Below are positions 1 through 5,367 of a DNA stretch of 6,238 bases, in pieces. Positions within the stretch are counted from its first letter, which is position 1; each line of letters begins with the position of its first letter. The notes below the pieces were generated by a model. The model had not been told where the DNA came from. It made no database searches and worked only from the letters and a program-made list of their open reading frames with translations. This stretch comes from Phycisphaera sp. (GTDB taxonomy: Bacteria; Planctomycetota; Phycisphaerae; Phycisphaerales; Phycisphaeraceae): the NCBI GenBank assembly GCA_029287335.1, contig JARFRI010000047.1, positions 1-6,238 on the forward strand. Direction: 5' to 3'. Made by a program: the position numbers and the translations under genes.

Positions 1-1134
1 CTTACGGGTGGACTTGTAGTTCATGCGGGCGTGCAGGCCGGCGAAGCGCAGCGAGGACACGACGCCAGCAAGGGCGCTATCGCCTGCTTCGGTGACGGCG
101 ATGACATACGCATCGGGCTCGGGTTTGGTGAGTGACTCGGGTAAGAGGTTTTCGTCTTCGAGCAGGTTGGTGAGGACGACGTCGCCCATACCGAAGCCGA
201 CGGCGGGCATGGCGGGTCCACCGAAGAGTTCGATGAGTTTGTCGTATCGGCCGCCGCCGCCGAGGGCGCGTTCCTTGCCGGTGGTGACGTGCAGTTCGAA
301 GACGGCACCGGTGTAGTAGGCCAGGCCGCGGACGATGCCTAAGTCGTAGACGCACCAGTCGCCTAGGCCGAAGCCCGCGAGCGATTGGTCGATCGCGACG
401 AGGTCGTCCAATGAGTCGTCGATCCCTGCTGCTTGCCGAAGCTTGTCGATCTCGCCGACGCCGTAGGTCTGGCTGCACATCGCGTCGAAGCGCTTTACTT
501 GGTCATCGCCAAGGCCGAGCGCCTTGGCTTTCTCAGCGAAGACTTCCGGGGGCAGCTTGTCTTTCGCATCCAGCAGCGTGAACGCATCGTTGATTTTGTC
601 GCCGGGTACGCCCAGCGATGTCAGCACCTGGCGAACGACTTCGCGGTGGCTGAGCTTGACCTTGACCAGCTCCGGGCCGATACCCAGCTCGCGCAGCAGG
701 TCCACCGCGACGGCGATGACTTCCGCGTCCGCGATCGCGCCGCTCTCGCCGAGCATGTCGATGTTCCACTGGTCGAACTCACGCAGCCGACCGCGCTGGG
801 GTTTCTCGGCTCGGCAGAGGTTGGGTGTGCAGAACCACTTGATCGGCTTGGGCAGGCCGTTGGCCTGGGCGGCGACCATGCGTGCCAGCGTCGGTGTGAA
901 CTCGGGGCGGATCGCTAACTCACGGTCGCCGCGGTCGGTGAAGTGGAAGAGTTCGGAGACGATCCCGTCGCCTGACTTCACCTTGTAGAGGTCTAGCGAT
1001 TCGAAGATTGGGCCATCGACCTCGTCAAAGCCGTGGCGCTGCGACACCCGTCGCCATGCATCGTGCAGGTAACGCCGCTTGGCCATCTCGTCGGGGTAGA
1101 AGTCGCGCGTGCCTTTGGGGGGCTGGAGTTTCAT
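1..1134 (-). CDS. hisS: Histidyl-tRNA synthetase, C-terminus cut by window edge
   Basis: This class II aminoacyl-tRNA synthetase charges tRNA-His with histidine in the cytoplasm. The frame is open from the ATG at 1134 to the left edge, giving 378 codons; the usual length is about 420-450. Visible parts in order: the N-terminal PPKGTRDFYPDE (residues 5-16); RPEFTPTLARMV (76-87), where many homologues have RPEGT; motif 2 region with RAEKPQRGRLREFDQW (108-123); the histidine-binding loop VRGLAYYTGAVFE (268-280); motif 3 region LGGGGRYDKL and PAVGFGMGD (291-318); and the beginning of the anticodon-binding domain (about 342-378), which is cut. The catalytic Arg of the histidine loop is present, but the usual RGLDYY is RGLAYY here. 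The start fits the family's N-terminus exactly; only a weak AGAAG precedes it. The full-length catalytic core favours HisS over the regulatory paralogue HisZ. It lies 49 bp downstream of the methyltransferase on the same strand. Confidence 0.96.
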   Translation of the reverse strand, partial: MKLQPPKGTRDFYPDEMAKRRYLHDAWRRVSQRHGFDEVDGPIFESLDLYKVKSGDGIVSELFHFTDRGDRELAIRPEFTPTLARMVAAQANGLPKPIKWFCTPNLCRAEKPQRGRLREFDQWNIDMLGESGAIADAEVIAVAVDLLRELGIGPELVKVKLSHREVVRQVLTSLGVPGDKINDAFTLLDAKDKLPPEVFAEKAKALGLGDDQVKRFDAMCSQTYGVGEIDKLRQAAGIDDSLDDLVAIDQSLAGFGLGDWCVYDLGIVRGLAYYTGAVFELHVTTGKERALGGGGRYDKLIELFGGPAMPAVGFGMGDVVLTNLLEDENLLPESLTKPEPDAYVIAVTEAGDSALAGVVSSLRFAGLHARMNYKSTRK

Positions 1135-1143
1135 ATCAATTGA

Positions 1144-1178
1144 TCTTCTAGCTACTAGCTTCTATCTACGAACTTCTA
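1144..1178. repeat. Degenerate 7-bp tandem repeat between methyltransferase and hisS
   Basis: Five consecutive heptamers can be read on the plus strand: TCTTCTA, GCTACTA, GCTTCTA, TCTACGA, ACTTCTA, with consensus NCTTCTA. The pattern may continue less well to 1192, across the methyltransferase stop codon at 1184-1186. The stretch is far more AT-rich than the flanking genes and fills nearly the whole spacer. It resembles short tandemly repeated heptanucleotide (STRR) sequences known from cyanobacteria, but I see no direct link. It holds no clear terminator hairpin, so read-through into hisS is possible. Confidence 0.55.
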
Positions 1179-1183
1179 AATAC

Positions 1184-2068
1184 TTACTTCTGTGCCACGA
1201 TGTATGCGATCCAGCTCGGGTCGGCCGGGCCTTCGCTGGCGGGGGAGAACTCGCCGGTCTCGTCGCCGTCTTCATCGGTCTCTTCCCAGTACACCGTCGC
1301 GTCGCTGAAGCCGGCCTCGAGCAACAGCTCGGTCACCTCGGGCAGCGTCCAGAACCGCCAGTCGTAGGTGAAGGCCTTGTCCAGTTCGCTGCCATCTTTA
1401 AACCGGAAGTGGATGTGGAACAGCGCATCGGCGGTGATCGGGTTGAAGCGATTTTGCTCCCAGATGTACTTGAACTTCTTAAAACCCTTGACGTCCGTAT
1501 CGATGGTGCGGACGTCTTCGTGGTTTTCAATATGGCAGTCGCTGCCGCCCATCATGTCCATGACCATGATGCCGTCGTCGGCGATGTTGGCCAGGGCCTG
1601 TGCAAAGTAGCCACGCAGCGCATCGCGTGTCTTGAACAGGAAGAACGAGAAGTTCTGTGCCGCTAGGACGTCAGCCTTGACCTCGGCAGTACTTCGCACA
1701 TCGTCTTCGTAAAGATTGATTCGGCTGCGCTGCTCGTCGGTCAGTGCGGGCTGGAGGTTGGCCTTTCCCCAGGCCAGGGGTTCGGGGTCCAGATCGACGC
1801 CGTAGGCCACGTTCTTCTTGTGCAGCTTGACCCACTCGCAGCAGACGGCATGAGTGCCGCAGAAGTCCTCGCGGAGGATGCGGGGCTCTTTACCGTTGAG
1901 CTGTTTGTAGGTGTTATTGAAGAACTCGGCCTCGTTGGCGGGCTCCTGCACGGAGAGACCATAGAGCGCGTAGCGGTCCGCGCGGTCGGCCAGGGTAGTT
2001 TGCTCGACCATTTTATTTTTATGTTTCTTCTTGTTCTTCTTCTTGGGCTTGTCTTTTGTCTTTGGCAT
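1184..2068 (-). CDS. Class I SAM-dependent methyltransferase, substrate unknown
   Basis: This 294-residue protein has a Rossmann-type methyltransferase core. The SAM-binding motif I is the unusual LREDFCGTHAVCCEWV (65-80), followed by the acidic ribose-contact strand GVDLDP (90-95), then EDDVRS (121-126), NFSFFLFKTRDALRGYF (139-155) and GIMVMDMMGG (166-175). The second half carries WEQNRFNPI (203-211), HIHFRFKDGS (218-227), FTYDWRFWTLPE (233-244) and the C-terminal SWIAYIVAQK. From memory these motifs recur in a family annotated only as class I methyltransferase. I cannot name its substrate. I chose the ATG at 2068; the frame stays open upstream to 2263, but that extension looks non-coding. 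Residues 1-19 are almost purely Lys/Asn-rich, so the ATG at 2011 (MVEQTT) is a real alternative. No good Shine-Dalgarno sequence precedes either start. The gene may be co-transcribed with hisS. Confidence 0.88.
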   Translation of the reverse strand: MPKTKDKPKKKNKKKHKNKMVEQTTLADRADRYALYGLSVQEPANEAEFFNNTYKQLNGKEPRILREDFCGTHAVCCEWVKLHKKNVAYGVDLDPEPLAWGKANLQPALTDEQRSRINLYEDDVRSTAEVKADVLAAQNFSFFLFKTRDALRGYFAQALANIADDGIMVMDMMGGSDCHIENHEDVRTIDTDVKGFKKFKYIWEQNRFNPITADALFHIHFRFKDGSELDKAFTYDWRFWTLPEVTELLLEAGFSDATVYWEETDEDGDETGEFSPASEGPADPSWIAYIVAQK

Positions 2069-2183
2069 AGCTGGAAGTTTAACAAGATGAAATAGTTGAA
2101 TCTTTTTTGATGCAAGCGCCTCCGCGGCGAGCGACAAGGGGTTCCCCCCTGTACCCCCGAAGGCAAAAGGGATCGGGATGTCT

Positions 2184-2239
2184 TTGGGGTGTTGGGGCGA
2201 AGCCCTGACCACTCGCCGCGCAGGCGCCCACAACCCCAA
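2184..2239. repeat. Imperfect inverted repeat in intergenic DNA
   Basis: The left arm at 2184-2199 (TTGGGGTGTTGGGGCG) can pair with the right arm at 2225-2239 (CGCCCACAACCCCAA), leaving three single-base bulges and a loop of about 25 bases. It lies in the methyltransferase-rsmD intergenic region. It could be a decayed palindromic element or a structured leader on the minus strand. No T-run follows it, so an intrinsic terminator is unlikely. Confidence 0.35.
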
Positions 2240-2284
2240 TACGCCCTCTGTGTTGTGATTCAAGCAATTTTAGAGCACGACACT

Positions 2285-2290
2285 TAGAAT
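2285..2290 (+). promoter_or_regulatory. Candidate -10 box for rsmD, possibly leaderless
   Basis: TAGAAT matches the sigma-70 -10 consensus at five of six bases and ends 8 bp before the rsmD ATG at 2299. Transcription would then begin at about 2297, giving a leaderless mRNA, which agrees with the absence of any Shine-Dalgarno sequence. No convincing -35 box lies at normal spacing (the 17-bp position reads AAGCAA), so the call is weak. Confidence 0.3.
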
Positions 2291-2298
2291 CTGAACCT

Positions 2299-2901
2299 AT
2301 GCGGATTATTGCTGGCGATCATCGTGGCCGAACCATCCTTGGGCCTAAGGACATGCAGACCACCCGGCCGATCATCGACCGGGTCAAGGAGGCACTGTTT
2401 AATCGCCTCACCTCGCTGGGGCTGCTTCAGCCCGATGGGGACAGCGCGGGCTGGTCGGTTGTCGATGTGTTCAGCGGGACGGGGTCGCTCGGGCTAGAGG
2501 CCTTGTCGCGCGGTGCGGCGAGCTGCACCTTTGTCGATCAGGACCGCTCGGCCATCGGCCTACTCAATGAAAATATCGAAGCGCTCGGCCTCACCGACCG
2601 AGCCCAGATCGTCCAGGGCTCGGCTTTGGCGGGCTATTGGTCCGCTTCATTGCAGCCCGGCTCGATCCAGGTCGCGTTCATCGACCCGCCCTATGTGATG
2701 ATGCAAGACGACGAACAGCGGGCCAACGTGCTGGCGATGGTCGAGCAGATGCGGCCCATCTTGGAGCAAGGCGGCGTGGCTGTTTTACGCACGCCGGTCG
2801 AAGTGACCTGCGAGGAAGTGCCCGGCTACGACGGCCCGGCCACTGCGGACTACGGCGGGATGCGGCTGCACTTCTTTCAGACGCCGCTTGACGAGGCGTA
2901 G
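2299..2901 (+). CDS. rsmD: 16S rRNA (guanine(966)-N2)-methyltransferase RsmD
   Basis: RsmD-family enzymes methylate N2 of G966 in 16S rRNA within the 30S subunit, using SAM. The 200-residue length fits the family (about 185-200). Visible motifs in order: MRIIAGDHRGR (1-11), TRP and DRVKEALFN (22-24 and 27-35), the SAM-binding motif I VVDVFSGTGSLGLEALSRGA (54-73), the acidic FVDQD (78-82), and the N-methyltransferase catalytic motif DPPY (129-132). The start is fixed by MRIIAG, which is the usual N-terminus of the family. The gene is alone on its strand, divergent from the methyltransferase and convergent with the AsmA-like gene. No frame damage is seen. Confidence 0.95.
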   Translation: MRIIAGDHRGRTILGPKDMQTTRPIIDRVKEALFNRLTSLGLLQPDGDSAGWSVVDVFSGTGSLGLEALSRGAASCTFVDQDRSAIGLLNENIEALGLTDRAQIVQGSALAGYWSASLQPGSIQVAFIDPPYVMMQDDEQRANVLAMVEQMRPILEQGGVAVLRTPVEVTCEEVPGYDGPATADYGGMRLHFFQTPLDEA

Positions 2902-2903
2902 GC

Positions 2904-2931
2904 AAAAGAAAAACCCCACCTTGCGATGGGG
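2904..2931 (-). terminator. Intrinsic terminator of the AsmA-like gene
   Basis: Read on the minus strand, CCCCATCGCAAGGTGGGG forms a 7-bp stem (four G-C pairs, A-U, a U-G wobble and C-G) closed by a GCAA tetraloop of the GNRA type, followed directly by TTTTTCTTTT. It begins 27 bp after the AsmA-like stop codon. On the plus strand the wobble becomes a C-A mismatch and no T-run follows, so it should not end rsmD transcription efficiently. The T-run reaches within 3 bp of the rsmD stop. Confidence 0.8.
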
Positions 2932-2958
2932 GCTGTTGTTCACATGAATTGTCTTGAT

Positions 2959-3957
2959 TTAGAACGGGTTAAGGCCTTCGAGTACGCCCTTATCTTCTTT
3001 ATCTTCTTCGGGCTTGTCTTCGCCTTCTTTTTTCTCTTCGTCCTTCTTGCCGCCGAGGAGGCCTTTGATCGCGCCGCCGGTGCCTTCGATCAAGTCGCTG
3101 CCGCCTTTGATCACTCCATCGCCCAGATCGATACCCAAGCCACCCAGCGCTTCGAGCGAGTCGCCTAGTCCCAACTCACCGAGTGTTTCGCCGAATTTGC
3201 CAGCACCGATGGTATCGATGAGCGAGTTGGCGAGTCCTTTCATGTGGCCACCCAGATCGCCGGCGAGGTTAGCGGTCACTTGGACCATGATGTCGGTGAT
3301 GATGTCGGCGGTGATCTGGGACATCGGCACGCCGCCGGAGCCGACATCCTTGAGTACCATGGGCTCTTTGTCGGCCATCACGATTTTCTTGGGCCCAACC
3401 GCGATCGCGCCCAGCGCGGGGTCTTCATCAAAGTAGTAGTAAACCGTGATGTTGCTGATGATCAGTTCCTTGATGAACACTTGCTTTTCACTTTCGGTTT
3501 CCTTTGGTGGGGCGTCGCCTTGGAAGCGCTTGAGTGCTTCGAGGATGATCTCGTAGTTCTTTTTGCCGTCCTTGCCGACCAGTGAGATCTCGATGTCGGA
3601 GAGCTCGACCTTGTCGATCTCGATCTTATCTGACAGGACCTTGCCGATGGTGATCTGTGCGGTGCCGTTGCCAAGGATCAAGAAGCTCTTGAAGGCTTCT
3701 TGATATTCCTCGGGGAACGTTTCGATGACTTTAAGATAGTCCCCATCTGGGTTGGAGATGTCGAGGTTGATGATTGTGGCGGTCGAGCCGAAGACTTGAA
3801 CATCCACCTTCTCAACCGCGACATCGGTTTGCGTCGCGAAGGCGGCCCCCTTCTGCACCGCGGCGGTGGCAATGTTGTCAATGAGGATGAAGCCCGCGAC
3901 GGCCGCAACCACCACGAGCAGAACCACCACCAGACCGATACGTAAGAGCCATTTCAT
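2959..3957 (-). CDS. AsmA-like membrane-anchored envelope protein
   Basis: This 332-residue protein has one N-terminal hydrophobic helix (about 4-26) after MKWLLR, with no clear cleavage site, so it is probably anchored in the inner membrane with the rest outside the cytoplasm. Residues about 27-235 look AsmA-like: DNIATAAVQKGA (27-38), a beta-rich part with ATIINLDISNPDGDY (60-74), and GKVLSDKIEIDKVELSDIEISL (105-126), the usual order in the AsmA/TamB-related N-terminal repeat. AsmA-like proteins are linked to outer-membrane assembly and lipid transport; this one's role is unknown. The C-terminal part is Gly/Leu-rich and amphipathic (about 250-303), followed by a Lys/Glu/Asp tail (304-323) and a hydrophobic GVLEGLNPF end. 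The start is supported by a Shine-Dalgarno sequence 7 bp upstream. It could also be called a conserved hypothetical protein. Confidence 0.8.
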   Translation of the reverse strand: MKWLLRIGLVVVLLVVVAAVAGFILIDNIATAAVQKGAAFATQTDVAVEKVDVQVFGSTATIINLDISNPDGDYLKVIETFPEEYQEAFKSFLILGNGTAQITIGKVLSDKIEIDKVELSDIEISLVGKDGKKNYEIILEALKRFQGDAPPKETESEKQVFIKELIISNITVYYYFDEDPALGAIAVGPKKIVMADKEPMVLKDVGSGGVPMSQITADIITDIMVQVTANLAGDLGGHMKGLANSLIDTIGAGKFGETLGELGLGDSLEALGGLGIDLGDGVIKGGSDLIEGTGGAIKGLLGGKKDEEKKEGEDKPEEDKEDKGVLEGLNPF

Positions 3958-3964
3958 ATTGATG

Positions 3965-3970
3965 TTCCCT
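3965..3970 (-). promoter_or_regulatory. Ribosome binding site of the AsmA-like gene
   Basis: On the minus strand AGGGAA lies 7 bases before the ATG at 3957. It is one of the few recognisable Shine-Dalgarno sequences in the window and fixes the start of the AsmA-like gene. Confidence 0.55.
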
Positions 3971-3984
3971 ATGTTAGAAAGGGC

Positions 3985-3993
3985 AAGATAGCA
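3985..3993 (-). promoter_or_regulatory. Candidate extended -10 promoter of the AsmA-like gene
   Basis: On the minus strand TGCTATCTT fits an extended -10 element (TG, one base, then TATCTT, four of six to consensus). The -35 position holds only a T-run (about 4007-4012), which is weak, as is common with extended -10 promoters. The predicted mRNA would start near 3978, leaving a short leader that includes the ribosome binding site. Confidence 0.35.
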
Positions 3994-4013
3994 GGTTCAG
4001 CGAGCGAAAAAAC

Positions 4014-4041
4014 TCGACTTACCTGATTCTTATCGTATGAT
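4014..4041 (+). promoter_or_regulatory. Candidate promoter of ribD
   Basis: TCGACT (4014-4019, four of six to TTGACA) and TATGAT (4036-4041, five of six to TATAAT) are separated by 16 bp. If real, transcription starts near 4048, so the first two ATGs of the ribD frame (4037 and 4040) would lie upstream of the mRNA, and the ATG at 4052 would start a nearly leaderless message. The 79-bp gap also holds the divergent AsmA-like promoter. Confidence 0.35.
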
Positions 4042-5281
4042 GAACGTTGTTATGAGCCAAGCACGAGCCAAAGTTTTCTCGACAGGCGAAACCGCTGGGC
4101 GTTCCGACAGGACGCGCTCCGGTGGGCGTTATGGCCTGTCGCAGGGGACGGCTGAGGATGAGGCGTGGATGTATCAGGCACTGGCACTGGCCGAGCAGGG
4201 CCGGGGGCTGGTCGAGCCCAATCCGATGGTCGGCTGCGTGCTGGTTAAGGACGGGCACGAGTTGGGTCAAGGATTTCACACCCGGTTTGGCGAGCCACAC
4301 GCCGAGGCCCATGCGCTGGAAGATGCCAAGCGTCGCAGTGAGTCGGTCCAAGGCGCGACCGCGTACGTCACGCTCGAGCCTTGCAGCCACTTTGGTAAGA
4401 CCCCGCCGTGTGCGGATGCGCTGATTGAAGCGCAGGTCGCGCGTGTCGTGATCGCGATGGTTGACCCGCACCCGCGCGTCTCGGGCCAAGGCATCGAGAA
4501 GTTGCGCGAGGCGGGCATCGAGGTCGTCGTCGGCGTCTGCCAGCAACAGGCCCAGCAACTCAACGAACCCTTCACCAAGCGCGCGACCACCGGCCTGCCT
4601 TGGGTCATCGCCAAATGGGCGTCCACACTCGACGGCAAGACCGCCACGCACACCGGCCAGAGCAAGTGGATCAGCTCGCCCGCCTCCCGCCGAGTCGTCC
4701 ACGATATCCGCGCACGGGTTGATGCGGTGATGGTTGGAGTCGGCACGGTCATCGCTGACGACCCGCAGCTCACCGCGCGTGACGTCGAGATCAAGCGTAC
4801 CGCTCGGCGGGTGGTGATCGACCCGGAGCTGCGTATGCCCCCGCCTTCTTTGCTTGCGCTTGGGGCCGAGCCGGGCGACCCGCCGGTGACCATCGGCATC
4901 TGCAACGAGGTCTACAACGGCCCGAGCCAGCGCATCAAGGACTACACCGAGCAAGGCATCTCGTTTATGCCTCTGCCCCGCTTAGCGAACCAATACCTCG
5001 AGATCGAGCCGCTGCTGCGCCACCTTGCCGAGGCACACAACGCGACGAATGTGCTGGTCGAGGGCGGCGCGGCGTTGATTGGCTCGATGTTTGAGCAGGG
5101 CCTGATCGATCAGGTGCTTGTCTTCGTCGCCCCCAAGCTGCTCGGCGACGAACGCGCCACCCCCGCGGTCACCGGCCAACTGCGCGACACGATCGATCAG
5201 TCCACGATGCTCGAATTACGTGATGTCCAGCGCATCGATGACGATGTGCTGCTGGACTACCGGCTAAAACAAACAGATTGA
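4037..5281 (+). CDS. ribD: Bifunctional riboflavin biosynthesis deaminase/reductase RibD
   Basis: RibD performs the second and third steps of riboflavin synthesis from GTP: deamination of the diaminopyrimidine, then NADPH-dependent reduction of the ribosyl side chain. The deaminase domain (about 43-170) shows NPMVGCVLV (62-70), HAE (88-90; zinc His and catalytic Glu) and PCSHFGKTPPC (115-125; zinc Cys116 and Cys125). The reductase domain (about 187-412) shows WASTLDGKTATHTGQSKWIS (195-213), GVGTVIADDPQLT (234-246), VEGGAALIGSMFE (341-353) and FVAPKLLGD (363-371). The protein has 414 residues against about 370 usually. The excess is mainly N-terminal: residues AEDEAWM align with the E. coli start MQDEYYM, leaving roughly 33-38 extra basic, Ser/Arg/Gly-rich residues. 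Starts at 4037, 4040 and 4052 are all possible, none with a Shine-Dalgarno sequence. I see no FMN riboswitch upstream. Confidence 0.94.
   Translation: MMNVVMSQARAKVFSTGETAGRSDRTRSGGRYGLSQGTAEDEAWMYQALALAEQGRGLVEPNPMVGCVLVKDGHELGQGFHTRFGEPHAEAHALEDAKRRSESVQGATAYVTLEPCSHFGKTPPCADALIEAQVARVVIAMVDPHPRVSGQGIEKLREAGIEVVVGVCQQQAQQLNEPFTKRATTGLPWVIAKWASTLDGKTATHTGQSKWISSPASRRVVHDIRARVDAVMVGVGTVIADDPQLTARDVEIKRTARRVVIDPELRMPPPSLLALGAEPGDPPVTIGICNEVYNGPSQRIKDYTEQGISFMPLPRLANQYLEIEPLLRHLAEAHNATNVLVEGGAALIGSMFEQGLIDQVLVFVAPKLLGDERATPAVTGQLRDTIDQSTMLELRDVQRIDDDVLLDYRLKQTD
4105..4141 (+). repeat. Hairpin in the 5' part of ribD
   Basis: CGACAGG (4105-4111) and CCTGTCG (4135-4141) form a perfect 7-bp stem. 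Inside, ACGC (4112-4115) can pair with GCGT (4126-4129), extending the structure past a 5-base bulge. The related words GACAGG and TGGGCGTT each occur twice within 4080-4130. The hairpin falls in the region encoding the unusual RibD N-terminal extension. It may be an inserted palindromic element or a structure affecting translation; chance is not excluded. Confidence 0.4.
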
Positions 5282-5285
5282 TCGT

Positions 5286-5353
5286 TAGCCGGCGGGTTTG
5301 TCCCGCCGCTGAATGCCGCAGTATCTCGAGCGGCGGGACAAGCCCGCCGGCTA
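5286..5353. repeat. Nested palindromic (REP-like) element between ribD and nfeD-type gene
   Basis: Two 25-base arms (5286-5310 and 5329-5353) are inverted copies of each other with a single difference, which still allows a G-U pair (5297 with 5342). They flank an 18-base loop. Each arm is itself palindromic: CGGCGGG, five bases, CCCGCCG. The DNA or RNA could therefore fold as one 25-bp stem or as two 7-bp hairpins. The element begins 4 bp after the ribD stop and ends 14 bp before the stop of the convergent gene. This placement and structure are typical of REP/BIME elements and could stop transcription from both sides, although no T-run is present. Confidence 0.85.
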
Positions 5354-5367
5354 CGCGCATCGGTTGA

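Larger units (their letters stand above)
2069..2298. other. Intergenic region between divergent methyltransferase and rsmD
   Basis: I see no convincing gene here. The methyltransferase frame happens to stay open to an ATG at 2263, but its predicted peptide (Pro/Gly/Ala-rich, with FGGTGGNPLSLAAEAL) resembles translated non-coding DNA. The middle (about 2115-2240) is GC-rich with runs of C and G, including CCCCCC near 2144-2149, and contains an imperfect inverted repeat. The two ends are AT-rich (2070-2110 and 2253-2298), as expected for divergent promoters. On the minus strand a weak TTGCAT (2110-2115) and TATTTC (2089-2094), 15 bp apart, could drive the methyltransferase. Confidence 0.6.

Noticed and set aside
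433..918. A 161-codon plus-strand open frame opposite hisS
   Set aside because: It overlaps the hisS catalytic domain in antisense and shows no family motif.
1109..1666. A 185-codon plus-strand open frame spanning the hisS-methyltransferase junction
   Set aside because: It is antisense to both genes and crosses the tandem repeat; there is no recognisable domain.
2069..2263. N-terminal extension of the methyltransferase to the ATG at 2263
   Set aside because: The 65 added residues have no family match and cover promoter-like AT-rich ends and an inverted repeat; the conserved fold starts well after 2068.
2926..3168. Plus-strand frame with a hydrophobic FFIFFGLVFAFFFLFVLL stretch, like a small membrane protein
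   Set aside because: The hydrophobic run is the antisense of the Lys/Glu-rich tail of the AsmA-like gene; Phe/Leu codons are the complement of GAA/AAG.
3958..4168. FMN riboswitch ahead of ribD
   Set aside because: I see none of the conserved RFN-element blocks such as AGGGTGAAATTCC or the GGATG end; only a simple hairpin is present.
4019..4954. A 311-codon open frame on the minus strand opposite ribD
   Set aside because: It is the antisense of the conserved ribD domains, and its product is Arg/Asp/His-rich with no recognisable motif, as expected from a GC-rich shadow frame.
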